Assembly: GCF_001580535.1 (NCBI RefSeq)
Contig: NZ_LHZA01000156.1
Location: forward strand, 62,001 to 126,000
DNA length: 64,000 nt
Origin: Acetobacter cerevisiae
GTDB taxonomy: Bacteria; Pseudomonadota; Alphaproteobacteria; Acetobacterales; Acetobacteraceae
Direction of reading: 5' to 3'
The notes under the pieces were generated by a model, which was given only the letters and a program-made list of their open reading frames with translations, made no database searches and was not told the origin of the DNA. Below, piece by piece: positions 20,277 to 28,906 of this stretch (within the stretch, counting starts at the first letter, position 1; every line of letters starts with the position of its first letter). Made by a program: the position numbers and the translations under genes.

Positions 20277-21004
20277 AACCACACACTTCCGTCCGGTCGG
20301 GGGATCAGATGACTAGCCACACAGCCAATCAGCACCAGCGTGCTCATATCCGCCCATGTGGCATCCGCTTGCGCCAAAGTGGAGAGACGTACAGCTTCAT
20401 CTTCCCGCCCAATAGCCCGTGCGAACGCTACGGGGATTGATCCGGGCAGGCATCCGCGCAAATGGTCCAGAGCCTCGCCCAACTGGGTCGGGCGCGCTTT
20501 GGAGCGCGGATTATACAGGGCAATCACAAACCCGGCCTCTGCGGCCAGAGCCAGCCTGCGCAAAACAACTGACCAGGGCTTAAGATTATCGGAAAGAGAC
20601 ATCACGCAGAAATCACCCCCCAACGGTGCCCCCAGCCGTGCGGCTGCGGCCAGAACTGCGCTGACGCCGGGAATAACCGTGATCTCAAGCGCGCGCCATT
20701 CCTGCGGCCCGTGGTCCACGGCCTCAAACACGGCGCTAGCCATACCGAACACGCCTGCATCGCCACCGGACACAACAGCAACATGCCGCCCCTGCATGGC
20801 CATTTCCAGCGCATGACGGGCGCGCTCCAGTTCGACCCGGTTATCGGAGCTGTGCCGCACAACGGATGCCGGTGCCTCAACCCGCTGCACATACGGCCCA
20901 TAACCAACCAGATCCGTCGCCCGACTGAGCGCCTGATCGGCCTGCGGCGTACGCTGGAGCACGTTACCGGGCCCTAACCCGATAATGGTGACAGACCCTG
21001 TCAT
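20246..21004 (-). CDS. cobJ: Precorrin-3B C17-methyltransferase
   Basis: Ring-contraction enzyme that methylates C-17 of precorrin-3B. SVTIIGLGPGNVLQRTPQA carries the SAM-binding loop, DLVGYGPYVQRV is a CobJ/CbiH signature, and VVSGGDAGVFGMA is the second tetrapyrrole-methylase loop. The start at 21004 follows the conserved motif and gives a four-base overlap with cobI. It is the last gene of cobG-cobH-cobI-cobJ. The residue count (252) matches a stand-alone CobJ. Confidence 0.95.
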   Translation of the reverse strand: MTGSVTIIGLGPGNVLQRTPQADQALSRATDLVGYGPYVQRVEAPASVVRHSSDNRVELERARHALEMAMQGRHVAVVSGGDAGVFGMASAVFEAVDHGPQEWRALEITVIPGVSAVLAAAARLGAPLGGDFCVMSLSDNLKPWSVVLRRLALAAEAGFVIALYNPRSKARPTQLGEALDHLRGCLPGSIPVAFARAIGREDEAVRLSTLAQADATWADMSTLVLIGCVASHLIPRPDGSVWFYTSRKVEAV

Positions 21005-21729
21005 CGCACACCCTTTCTGCCGGGCACCAGCGCCAGAGAAAAATAGGGCGCAGGCCCCTCCTGCTCCGCCAGAGGCAAACACCGCGCCTCCGGCTGTGTG
21101 CCACGCTCCACATAAACGGCGTCTGGCAAACGCCCGGCCTGTGTAAGCGCCTTACGCAATTTTGGCATATTGCGGCCAATCTTCATCACCACAGCGGCAT
21201 CAGCTTTTTCCAGCCAGTGCGCCAGATCCTCCTCCGGCATGGTCGCGGGCAGCACGCACAACACATCGTCCCCATGCGTCATAGGGCGCGCCGCCTGTGA
21301 CCAGCACCCGCTCATGGCGGAAATACCCGGCACGACCTGCGTTGCAAAGCGGCTGCGCAGGCGGTCAAACAAATACATGGACGAGCCATACAGAAAGGGG
21401 TCACCTTCACAGAGCAGAGCCACATCCTTCCCCTGCTCCAGAACCACGGTCAGATCCTGCGCGCAGCGATCATAAAACGCGTTCATATTCTTATGATACG
21501 CTGGATCTTTAACCGAAAGTTCCGTTGTAAACGGATAAGCCAGCCGTATTTCCTGCGTCGTTGGGGCAATATGAGCCTGAGCAATACGCCGGGCATGGCC
21601 CTGTGTGTCATGCCGACAGAAATACGCTACTACCGGCGCGGCCTGCAGAACTTTGACTGCGCGCAACGTCATCAGGTCCGGGTCACCCGGCCCAACGCCC
21701 ACCACATGCAATGTGCCGTGCGCCATCAC
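21001..21729 (-). CDS. cobI: Precorrin-2 C20-methyltransferase
   Basis: SAM-dependent enzyme methylating C-20 of precorrin-2 to give precorrin-3[23 protein letters not shown] is the family start, followed by [19 protein letters not shown] and [20 protein letters not shown]. It has 242 aa. It overlaps cobH (21726-21729) and cobJ (21001-21004) by four bases each, indicating one transcript with coupled translation. Confidence 0.95.
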   Translation of the reverse strand: MMAHGTLHVVGVGPGDPDLMTLRAVKVLQAAPVVAYFCRHDTQGHARRIAQAHIAPTTQEIRLAYPFTTELSVKDPAYHKNMNAFYDRCAQDLTVVLEQGKDVALLCEGDPFLYGSSMYLFDRLRSRFATQVVPGISAMSGCWSQAARPMTHGDDVLCVLPATMPEEDLAHWLEKADAAVVMKIGRNMPKLRKALTQAGRLPDAVYVERGTQPEARCLPLAEQEGPAPYFSLALVPGRKGVR

Positions 21730-22355
21730 TCAGCCTCACTTGCCAGCGCGTTCACAGCCGCTGCGGCCATGGCGCTACCTCCCAGCCGCCCATGCACAAC
21801 CAGCCAGGGCACATCATGCCTTTTTGCAAGAGCCTCCTTGGATTCCGCTGCCCCCACAAAGCCAACCGGCAACCCGATAATAACCGCAGGCTTCGGTGCG
21901 CCAGCATCAAGCAGTTCCAGCAAATGGAACAGCGCCGTGGGAGCGTTGCCAATCGCGACCACGGCCCCGGCCAGTTTCTCTCCCCACAAATCCAGCGCCG
22001 CCGCAGAGCGGGTATTGCCAATCTCTTTAGACAGTTCCGGTGTGCGGGGATCACGCAAAGTGCAGACTACCGCATTGTCCGCAGGCAGACGGGCGCGTGT
22101 AACGCCATGCGCAACCATCTCGGAATCACAGAGAATGGCACAGGATTTTTTAAGGGATGCTCTGGCTGAAGAGACGAAATCCGCCGTCATCGCCACAGAC
22201 TGCGCAACTTCCACCATGCCGCACGCATGAATAATCCGCACGACAACCTGCGCCTGCTCCGGTGAAAATCCGCTCAGATCCGCTTCTGCCCGAATGGTGG
22301 CAAAGGAGCGTTTATAAATAGCGGCTCCATCCCGAATATAGTCATAAGCCTGCAT
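21726..22355 (-). CDS. cobH: Precorrin-8X methylmutase
   Basis: Moves the methyl group from C-11 to C-12 to form hydrogenobyrinic acid. The catalytic histidine motif is in [17 protein letters not shown], and the ending region has [21 protein letters not shown], both typical of CobH/CbiC. At 209 aa it is full length. It starts two bases after the cobG stop and overlaps cobI by four bases. Confidence 0.95.
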   Translation of the reverse strand: MQAYDYIRDGAAIYKRSFATIRAEADLSGFSPEQAQVVVRIIHACGMVEVAQSVAMTADFVSSARASLKKSCAILCDSEMVAHGVTRARLPADNAVVCTLRDPRTPELSKEIGNTRSAAALDLWGEKLAGAVVAIGNAPTALFHLLELLDAGAPKPAVIIGLPVGFVGAAESKEALAKRHDVPWLVVHGRLGGSAMAAAAVNALASEAE

Positions 22356-22357
22356 AC

Positions 22358-23590
22358 TTAAACGTCTCCTTTCGGCAGAGCCTGCAAAAAGGCTCTGACA
22401 TCCTCAGTTTTTGGCAGAATACGGCTCGGCTCATCACTGGCCCCGCCATGCAGCACCACGCCATAGCCCCCGGCTCCGGCAACAAGTGTGACCGTTGCGG
22501 CACCCGGATGCGCACAGCCCTTGCGACAGCCCGATACATGCATGTCTGCTTTATCGGGGAGAAACTGCGCGAGGGCTAATGCATCCCGCCCCACATCACC
22601 CGCAGCCTGTGCGCATCCCGGCGCGCCAATGCAGGCGTAAACATGCAAGCGTGCGTCGTCAGGGTCCGTAATCATTCCGGAAATTTCAGGATTTTTTTTC
22701 AGTCCGTGAAAAATCAATCCTGACCACGGCGTCATCCGCAATATACCATCCCCTTCCTGCGCAACCTGTGCGCAGGCACGGAGCGTTGCTGCCGTCAGAC
22801 GTCCTAACGGCGCTACCGCTGCATAAATGGAGCCTGTGAGATAGCCCGCCAGCGTGCCGGGCCGATTTTCGCCTTGCATTGCCACCACAGGGGCAGGCCC
22901 GCACGTCAGTCCTATTGCAGCAAACAGAGATTGCCCTACAGAAGGCATTCGAAGCGGCCTCTGCGTTTCACCCCGTTTTATAAAAGCTGCTGCCAGAGCA
23001 AGTGCTGTTTGCACGGCATCCTGCACGGTCTGCGGCTCTGAGCAGCGGTTCCCACATACGACCCGCCAGCCAGCTTGTGCTGAGACCGGACCATCGGCAG
23101 CCTGTACCATAATATCGGCGAGCAGAGAGCCTGCCGGGAAAAACCCTCCACCGTCGACGCAAAAACCAAATTTATCAGGCAGAGCAGAAAGAGACGGATG
23201 GTCTATCAGACCGCTCCGCAGTGTCTCAGCGCACAGCAACGCCTCTGCGGCACAGACAGAGTCTATACCCGCCAGAGGGGAAACCTGAAGAGCCAGACGG
23301 CGCTCGGCCTCCGGGTCAGCCTGCCCCAGACCCGCCGCGATCATACGGTGCGGAAAAGCCTGCGCAGCCTCCAGACCAAAACCGCGCAGTTGCACGTTTC
23401 CTCGGTTTGTCAGGCTGATCTGCCCATTGCCGTCCTGCTCCGCAACATCTGCCAGAAGATGAGCCTGCGCTGCACTCATCCGGCCCAGAGGCGGACGCAC
23501 ACGCACTAGCCAGCCGTCCGCTGCCTGCATGGGCGCAAACAGGCCGGGACACCATCCTTTGACCACAGGTACAGAAAATGCGGCCGACAT
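22358..23590 (-). CDS. cobG: Precorrin-3B synthase (oxygen-dependent)
   Basis: Iron-sulphur monooxygenase of the nitrite/sulphite reductase family that prepares precorrin-3A for ring contraction using O2, a marker of the aerobic cobalamin route. The N-terminal half-domain carries [18 protein letters not shown] and [15 protein letters not shown]; the C-terminal cluster cysteines are in IGAPGCAQA and [12 protein letters not shown]. The ATG at 23590 is preferred to the in-frame GTG at 23596 because AAGG lies just upstream. It is the first gene of cobGHIJ and is preceded by a cobalamin riboswitch. Confidence 0.94.
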   Translation of the reverse strand: MSAAFSVPVVKGWCPGLFAPMQAADGWLVRVRPPLGRMSAAQAHLLADVAEQDGNGQISLTNRGNVQLRGFGLEAAQAFPHRMIAAGLGQADPEAERRLALQVSPLAGIDSVCAAEALLCAETLRSGLIDHPSLSALPDKFGFCVDGGGFFPAGSLLADIMVQAADGPVSAQAGWRVVCGNRCSEPQTVQDAVQTALALAAAFIKRGETQRPLRMPSVGQSLFAAIGLTCGPAPVVAMQGENRPGTLAGYLTGSIYAAVAPLGRLTAATLRACAQVAQEGDGILRMTPWSGLIFHGLKKNPEISGMITDPDDARLHVYACIGAPGCAQAAGDVGRDALALAQFLPDKADMHVSGCRKGCAHPGAATVTLVAGAGGYGVVLHGGASDEPSRILPKTEDVRAFLQALPKGDV

Positions 23591-23733
23591 GAACACCCTT
23601 CAGGCAACACACCGCACAAAGCAGCATGGGGGTGCAGTTCTGAGGCCGACCGGACAAGCCAAACGGTAACGCGCACGTCAACGCGCCATCACGCACCGGA
23701 CACCCCGCCGGACATGACACTCCAGAAAATCAG

Positions 23734-23955
23734 ATGGCAGGTCTCCTGGCTGATGACACAAAACCACCGGTATTCCGGCGGCTTTCGCTTGTTCCATACC
23801 TTCCCGGAAAAATCTCCAGTGGCAAAGCACTCTGCGGCAGAGTGCTGGAACACGCCTGATGTCACATACAGTTGCGGGGGCAGCGACGGCCAAGAAACAG
23901 CGGAGTTCTCACCGTACTTCCCTTTTTCATCCCAAAGCGGGAACCATCGCGTCCT
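23734..23955 (-). promoter_or_regulatory. Cobalamin riboswitch upstream of cobG
   Basis: Read on the minus strand, the leader contains in order a GGTTCCC..GGGAA stem, GGTGAGAACTCCGCTG, the core CCCCGCAACTGTATG, GCCACTGG, CCGGGAAGG, and finally the B12 box AGCCAGGAGACCTGCC (23736-23752). These are the conserved blocks of the AdoCbl-class riboswitch in their normal order. About 145 bases separate the B12 box from the cobG start, room for an expression platform, possibly by sequestering the ribosome site. It probably represses cobGHIJ when B12 is plentiful. Confidence 0.93.
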
Positions 23956-24081
23956 GTTAAGCAGGCTCTCCGGGAGATGTCAAAACACTGTGTACGCAGC
24001 CCTGCACTCTTGAAAGAAAGGCCCTGTGCCGCCAGCTCTCAAAGGGCTTACGCCCCACCTGCCACACGCACGGAGAACAGA

Positions 24082-25140
24082 ATGATGCAGTATCGCCAGC
24101 TCGGTCGGTCCGGCCTGCGTATTTCCGCCTTTACCCTTGGCACCATGACATTCGGCGGCAAAGGCGCTTTTGCCAAGACCGGCAATACCGATACAGCCGG
24201 GGCTCGCCGCCTGATTGATCTGTGTCTGGATGCCGGCATCAACATGTTTGACACAGCAGACGTGTATTCCTCTGGAGAGTCCGAAACCATTCTGGGAGAA
24301 GCACTCAAAGGCCGAGCACAGGAAACTCTGGTGACCACCAAGGCCCGCTTCCGCATGCAGGACGGCCCGAATGGGGAAGGCTCCTCCCGCCTGCACCTGA
24401 TTGCCGCGTGTGAAGCCAGCCTGAAGCGTCTGGGCCGTGACCATATCGACCTGTATTATCTGCATGAGTGGGACGGCCTGACCCCGCTGGATGAAACGCT
24501 GGAAGCGTTGGATACCCTCACCCGTGCAGGCAAAATCCGCTATGCGGGCGTTTCCAATTTCTCCGGCTGGCAGCTGATGAAGGCGCTTTCGGTCGCCGAG
24601 CGGAACAGGCTGATTGCCCCGGTCTCCCAGCAGATTTACTACTCTCTGCAAGCGCGGGATGCGGAATATGAACTGTTACCCGCCGCCGTTGATCAGGGCA
24701 TTGGCGTACAGGTCTGGAGTCCGCTGGCGGGTGGCCTGCTGTCTGGAAAATATCGCCGCAACAAACCAACACCACAGGGCCGCCAGCTTGAAGATTTTGG
24801 CGAACCCCCGGTGCATGACAAGGAAAAGCTGTTCGACATTGTCGAAGTGCTGATTGCTGTTGGGGAAGAACATGGCGTTTCCGCCGCCCAGATCGCGCTG
24901 ACATGGACCATGCACCGCCCGGCCATTACGTCTGTCATTATCGGCGCCCGCACGGAAGAGCAGCTGAAAGACAACCTGAAAGCGGCCGAACTGGTGCTGT
25001 CGGAAGACCAGTTGAACCGCCTGAATCAGGCCAGCCTGCCGCCCCTGCTCTATCCGTACTGGCATCAGGCCAGCACGGCCGCCAGCCGGCTGAGCGCGGC
25101 GGACCGGGTGCTGCTGGAACCGTTCCTGAAAACACAGTAA
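24082..25140 (+). CDS. Aldo/keto reductase
   Basis: NAD(P)H-dependent oxidoreductase with a (beta/alpha)8 barrel, about 352 aa. The catalytic tetrad can be read as D and Y in NMFDTADVYSSGESE, K in LVTTKARF and H in YYLHEWDG. The coenzyme-binding end is VIIGARTEEQLKDNL. The start MMQYRQLGRSGLRISAF follows GGAG (24072-24075); the frame continues upstream into the riboswitch region without family similarity. It is related to the YajO/AKR group with broad aldehyde or ketone substrates. It is divergent from the cob operon. Confidence 0.92.
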   Translation: MMQYRQLGRSGLRISAFTLGTMTFGGKGAFAKTGNTDTAGARRLIDLCLDAGINMFDTADVYSSGESETILGEALKGRAQETLVTTKARFRMQDGPNGEGSSRLHLIAACEASLKRLGRDHIDLYYLHEWDGLTPLDETLEALDTLTRAGKIRYAGVSNFSGWQLMKALSVAERNRLIAPVSQQIYYSLQARDAEYELLPAAVDQGIGVQVWSPLAGGLLSGKYRRNKPTPQGRQLEDFGEPPVHDKEKLFDIVEVLIAVGEEHGVSAAQIALTWTMHRPAITSVIIGARTEEQLKDNLKAAELVLSEDQLNRLNQASLPPLLYPYWHQASTAASRLSAADRVLLEPFLKTQ

Positions 25141-25154
25141 GACGGGCGCAGGCC

Positions 25155-25215
25155 GGACAGCCGCCCGCTCGGTTTTCTCGTGCACAAACTGTGCGGGCGG
25201 CTGTCCTTCCCTTTT
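25155..25215 (+). terminator. Terminator after the aldo/keto reductase gene
   Basis: A perfect 14-bp stem, GGACAGCCGCCCGC with GCGGGCGGCTGTCC (25155-25168 and 25193-25206), followed by TTCCCTTTT, lies between the reductase and panC. Confidence 0.8.
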
Positions 25216-25235
25216 ATCGCAAACCGGGATGCGTC

Positions 25236-26075
25236 ATGAAGCTTGTGAGAACCAGACACGAACTGGCCGAAATTGTCACGCAGTGGCACCATGAGGGTGA
25301 AACAATCGGGCTGGTGCCCACCATGGGGTCTTTGCACGAAGGCCATCTGACCCTGGTGCGCGCGCTGGATGGCAAAGCCACCCGGCGGATTGTGACGATT
25401 TTCGTCAACCCGATCCAGTTCAACAACCCGGATGATTTCCAGCTTTACCCACGCGGTCTGGAGGCAGACGAAGCCCTTCTGGCAGAAACCGGTGTGGTGG
25501 ATGTTCTATATGCCCCGGATGAAACGCAGATTTATCCACCCGGCTTTTGCACCCGCATCAGCGTGTCCGGGCCAGACCGGATGCTGTGCGGCGGAGACCG
25601 GCCCGGCCATTTTGATGGCGTTGCAACCGTTGTCACCAAACTGTTTATGCAAACCCGCGCCAATATCGCGGCTTTTGGGGAAAAAGATTTCCAGCAGCTC
25701 TGCATTATCCGTCGGGTGGTGACGGATCTCGACCTGCCTCTCACTATCCTGCCGGTTCCCACCGTGCGGGAAGCGGATCATCTGGCTTTATCCTCACGGA
25801 ATAAACGCCTCACCCCGGCCCAGCGGGAACAAGCCAGCCATCTGCCAAAGGCTCTGATGGACTGCCTTGCGGCTCTGAAAGCTGGCCAGCCTGTTACCGC
25901 CGCTCTGGAACACTGCACACAGACCCTGAAAGACGCGGGTTTTACCGTGCACTATCTGGATCTGCGCTCTGAAAAATCACTCGGCACTGTTGAAAAGGCC
26001 GAGGCTGGCGCACGGCTTTTTGTTGCTGCCAGTCTGGGCGATGTCCGGCTGATTGATAACATGCCGGTGGTCTGA
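25236..26075 (+). CDS. panC: Pantothenate synthetase
   Basis: ATP-dependent ligase joining pantoate and beta-alanine to make pantothenate, the precursor of CoA. VPTMGSLHEGHLTLVR carries the HIGH-like HEGH motif, and FGEKDFQQLCIIRRVVTDL and LALSSRNKRLTPAQR are PanC signatures. It has 279 aa. The start at 25236 precedes the conserved MKLVRTRHEL beginning; the upstream frame runs through the previous gene region and its terminator and is not coding. panB and panD are not in the window. Confidence 0.96.
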   Translation: MKLVRTRHELAEIVTQWHHEGETIGLVPTMGSLHEGHLTLVRALDGKATRRIVTIFVNPIQFNNPDDFQLYPRGLEADEALLAETGVVDVLYAPDETQIYPPGFCTRISVSGPDRMLCGGDRPGHFDGVATVVTKLFMQTRANIAAFGEKDFQQLCIIRRVVTDLDLPLTILPVPTVREADHLALSSRNKRLTPAQREQASHLPKALMDCLAALKAGQPVTAALEHCTQTLKDAGFTVHYLDLRSEKSLGTVEKAEAGARLFVAASLGDVRLIDNMPVV

Positions 26076-26104
26076 AACTATTTTGCACACACAGGGAAAA
26101 CCCC

Positions 26105-26455
26105 ATGACGATTACACGCCTTGACCCCGAAGAACGCCTGACAGGCGCAGTAATTTACAACGGACTGGTGCATCTGGCCGGTCAGGTCGCAGATGATGCC
26201 TCTGCGGATGCAGAAGGCCAGATGGCGGACATTCTGCGGCAGGTTGATGCCCTTCTGGCCAAAGCCGGCACAGATAAAAGCCGCCTGCTCTCCGTGCAGA
26301 TTTTTCTGGCGGATATGAACGATATGGCAGGCATGAACCGGGCATGGGATGCCTGGCTGGACCGTGACAACAAACCTGCCCGCGCCACCGTGGAAGCCAA
26401 ACTCGCCAACCCGGACTGGCGCGTAGAACTGACCGGCATCGCCGCTCTGCGCTGA
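26105..26455 (+). CDS. RidA family protein (YjgF/YER057c/UK114)
   Basis: Small homotrimeric deaminase-family protein, 116 aa; RidA members hydrolyse reactive 2-aminoacrylate-type imines. VIYNGLVHLAGQVADDA at the N-terminus and VQIFLADMNDMAGMNRAWDAWL in the middle are family signatures. The canonical RidA arginine appears in the PARATVEAKLANPDWRVEL region. It follows panC by 29 bases and ends at a strong hairpin. It may belong to a RidA subgroup rather than archetypal RidA. Confidence 0.88.
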   Translation: MTITRLDPEERLTGAVIYNGLVHLAGQVADDASADAEGQMADILRQVDALLAKAGTDKSRLLSVQIFLADMNDMAGMNRAWDAWLDRDNKPARATVEAKLANPDWRVELTGIAALR

Positions 26456-26464
26456 GGCTGACAA

Positions 26465-26512
26465 AAAGGCTGCTTTCTTCCAGGTAGAACGGAAAAGAGC
26501 AGCCTTTCTGGT
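26465..26512 (+). terminator. Terminator after the RidA-family gene
   Basis: AAAGGCTGCT and AGCAGCCTTT (26465-26474 and 26498-26507) form a 10-bp stem ending in TTTCTGGTCT, nine bases after the stop codon. Confidence 0.7.
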
Positions 26513-26729
26513 CTCATAAACACATAGCGCCGCCCATAGCGGATTTGCCATGACGGATGCTTTGAGCAGATTGTTTGGGGAGCACATATAGCGCAGCACT
26601 CTGTGACTGAGACGGTCAGCCAGAACACGTTACGCAAGAATCAGAGCAACAGACCCATCAACGCAAACTTCATGGCAAAATGCCACAGCTTACAGCGTGA
26701 AAATCTATTTTGAATTTTAGGAAAAAGGC

Positions 26730-26805
26730 TGGCTCCCGAAGTAGGACTCGAACCTACGACCCAGCGATTAACAGTCGCTTGCTCTACCAACTGAGCTATT
26801 CGGGA
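26730..26805 (-). tRNA. tRNA-Asn (anticodon GTT)
   Basis: Read on the minus strand, a 76-base cloverleaf: acceptor arms TCCCGAA and TTCGGGA, discriminator G and encoded CCA; D-arm AGCTCAGTTGGTAGAGC; anticodon arm GCGACTGTTAATCGC with anticodon GTT; and T-arm GTAGGTTCGAACCTAC. A TTTTT run follows the 3' end (26721-26725 on the plus strand). No other tRNA gene was found in the window. Confidence 0.97.
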
Positions 26806-26817
26806 TCAGCGAGGCAT

Positions 26818-26847
26818 CGTATAACCGTGATCCGGGGGTGCCGTAAA
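26818..26847 (-). promoter_or_regulatory. Probable promoter of tRNA-Asn
   Basis: On the minus strand TTTACG (-35-like) and TATACG (-10-like) are separated by 18 bases; transcription would begin only a few bases before the tRNA 5' end. Confidence 0.5.
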
Positions 26848-26926
26848 CCCCCTTTTTTCATTTTTTTTGTGTTGCATGTTTTTATGAGCAGACGACGCTG
26901 AAAACCCCGCGTGGTAAGAAAGAAGC

Positions 26927-27973
26927 ATGAGCGCACAAGGACCTTCCTCCGACCCGGCCTTCCGCCGCCGAATTGTTCTGACCAGCCTTGCCGGGCTGGC
27001 CATAGCGGGAGCCGTGGGTGCGTTTGAACACCACGCGCATAATCGGCCACCACGCAAGCAGCCGGATGGCCAGTATCGCAAACTCAAGCTGATCTGGCCG
27101 CACTCGGACACAGCCCCGGTGCTGGCCGTTGCGTATCAGAAAGGGTTTTTTGCCCGCTACAGTCTGGATGTGGAAAGCGTTTCCACCCCGCAAAACGGGA
27201 ATGAAGCCCTGGATGCGTTGGCAGCAGGTAAAGCGGACTATGCCGTCGCGCCTGCGTTAACCTGGCTCCCTCGTCTGTATGGCGGTCTGCCTGCCAGCCT
27301 CATACTGGGCATTCAGCCCGGCACCTTCCGTCTGCTGGTGCGACGGGGGGCAAACATCACCCGGCTGGACCAGCTTGTGGGTCGCACAGTGGCCATGCCG
27401 GATAAGAATGCTGCGGATAAATTTTTCTTCGCCATCATGATGCGCCGCAAGGGCATTAATGCCATGGGCGGCATTACCTGGACTGATATGCCAGCAGACC
27501 AGATGGTTGACTCCGCCCGCGCCCACACCATTGATGCCGTCGTGGCGCATGACCCGCTGGCCTGGCAACTGCTGAACGGCCATGCGGACTTGTTTTCTGA
27601 ACTGGTTGGCAGCAACACAGGCCATTATGCAGACCGCACCAGCCTAATCCTCGGGGCCTCAAAGGCCGCGCTGGACGCGGACCCGGATGCTGCAACCGCC
27701 CTGACTCTTGCTCTGCGAGATGCCGCAAAATGGGCCAATCAGCACCGGGATGAAGCCGCGACACTCGTCGCAGATGACTCCGCAGATGTCAGCACCGATG
27801 CCATGCGCGCCATGCTGCATCATCAACCCGCCATCAGCCCGGTGACGGGTCATGCACTACGCGAGCAGATGGCCCAGTATTGTGATGAATTGCAACTGAT
27901 CGGCCTGCTCCCTGATACAGAAGCCGCCTCTGCGATTGCCCGGCGTTCGACCCGCAATGTGCTGAACGGCTGA
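26927..27973 (+). CDS. Orphan periplasmic solute-binding protein (SsuA/TauA/NMT1-like)
   Basis: Substrate-binding component of an ABC importer of the nitrate/sulphonate/taurine/thiamine-precursor type, 348 aa. The N-terminus FRRRIVLTSLAGLAIAGA is a signal peptide with a twin-arginine-like start. The mature part shows KLIWPHSDTAPVLAVAYQKGFFARYSLDVE, the typical entry to the first lobe, and QLVGRTVAMPDKNAADKFF at the inter-lobe region. No ATPase or permease gene is adjacent; the next gene is an EamA exporter on the other strand. The ligand cannot be inferred. Confidence 0.8.
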   Translation: MSAQGPSSDPAFRRRIVLTSLAGLAIAGAVGAFEHHAHNRPPRKQPDGQYRKLKLIWPHSDTAPVLAVAYQKGFFARYSLDVESVSTPQNGNEALDALAAGKADYAVAPALTWLPRLYGGLPASLILGIQPGTFRLLVRRGANITRLDQLVGRTVAMPDKNAADKFFFAIMMRRKGINAMGGITWTDMPADQMVDSARAHTIDAVVAHDPLAWQLLNGHADLFSELVGSNTGHYADRTSLILGASKAALDADPDAATALTLALRDAAKWANQHRDEAATLVADDSADVSTDAMRAMLHHQPAISPVTGHALREQMAQYCDELQLIGLLPDTEAASAIARRSTRNVLNG

Positions 27974-27977
27974 TTTG

Positions 27978-28892
27978 TCAGGACAGTTCAGGGTCTTTCT
28001 TGCGGCGCGGTAGCCGGATTTCACTCGCCAGAACACCGAGCACAATCAGCCCAGCGCCCGCTATGGCCAGTGGCGGCAGACGCTCCCCGGCAAGACGCCC
28101 CACAAGTCCGGCCCAGACCGGCTCCCCTGCGTAAATAACCGTCGCCCGCGTGGCGGAAATGGTTTTCTGCGCCCAGTTCATGGCGAACTGGATGACCGCA
28201 CTCATCACCCCCAGCCCCACACCGGACGCCACCCATACCCATGAGAAAGCCGGGATATGTTCACCCGCTACCGGCATGAAGGCCAGCGCCAGAATGCCAG
28301 CCACCAGCAACTGCACAATGGTCACGCGGCGACTATCCACGCGCAGCGCGTAGCGGCTGATCAGAATGATTTCACCCGCTATGGAGACTGCGCCGAGCAA
28401 GGTCGCAATCTCACCGGGGCTGAAGCTCAGGCCGCTGGCGGCATCCGACCCGGTCAGGCAGATCAAACCGACGAAAGCAATCAGAACGCCCACCCAGCTC
28501 ATCATATGCGGCCTGCGTTTGAGCACGGCCCACTGCAAAAACGGCACCATCGGCACGTACAGAGCCGTGATAAAAGCGGACTGACTGCTGGAAATGGTTT
28601 TCAGGCCCAGCGTCTGGAACGTGTAGCCCAGAAAGACGCCAACCCCGATCATGCACCCGGCCTTCAGCTCATACCGCGTCATCCCCGCCAGAGATTTGCG
28701 GAACAGCAACAGGGACATCAGGCCAGCCGTAAGAAACCGTACGCCCACAAAAAACAGCGGGCCAGTATGTTCCATGGTATGGTGGATGATCAGGAACGTT
28801 GCCCCCCACAGCATGGTGATCAGGACAAGTATGATCTCCTGTTTCGACAGAAACTTGACGTGAGAGCCAGAGGCGGGTGGAGTCTTGATCAT
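27978..28892 (-). CDS. DMT-superfamily transporter (EamA family)
   Basis: Ten-helix inner-membrane transporter of the drug/metabolite superfamily, 304 aa, with two EamA repeats. The first repeat starts ILVLITMLWGATFLIIHHTM, and the second contains EIILISRYALRVDSRRV and YAGEPVWAGLVGRLAGERL. Such proteins export amino acids, nucleobases or drugs; the substrate is unknown. It is divergent from an XRE-cupin regulator gene with only 14 bases between the start codons, so the regulator probably controls it. Confidence 0.9.
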   Translation of the reverse strand: MIKTPPASGSHVKFLSKQEIILVLITMLWGATFLIIHHTMEHTGPLFFVGVRFLTAGLMSLLLFRKSLAGMTRYELKAGCMIGVGVFLGYTFQTLGLKTISSSQSAFITALYVPMVPFLQWAVLKRRPHMMSWVGVLIAFVGLICLTGSDAASGLSFSPGEIATLLGAVSIAGEIILISRYALRVDSRRVTIVQLLVAGILALAFMPVAGEHIPAFSWVWVASGVGLGVMSAVIQFAMNWAQKTISATRATVIYAGEPVWAGLVGRLAGERLPPLAIAGAGLIVLGVLASEIRLPRRKKDPELS

Positions 28893-28906
28893 AGTTAGCA
28901 GCGTAT

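Noticed and set aside
23678-23893. Minus-strand 71-codon frame between cobG and the aldo/keto reductase
   Set aside because: It coincides with the cobalamin riboswitch and its conservation is explained by RNA structure.
26710-26901. Short plus-strand frame beginning MNFRKKAGSRSRTRTYD
   Set aside because: It reads through the tRNA-Asn gene; the SRTRTYD-like peptide is a known artefact of tRNA complements.
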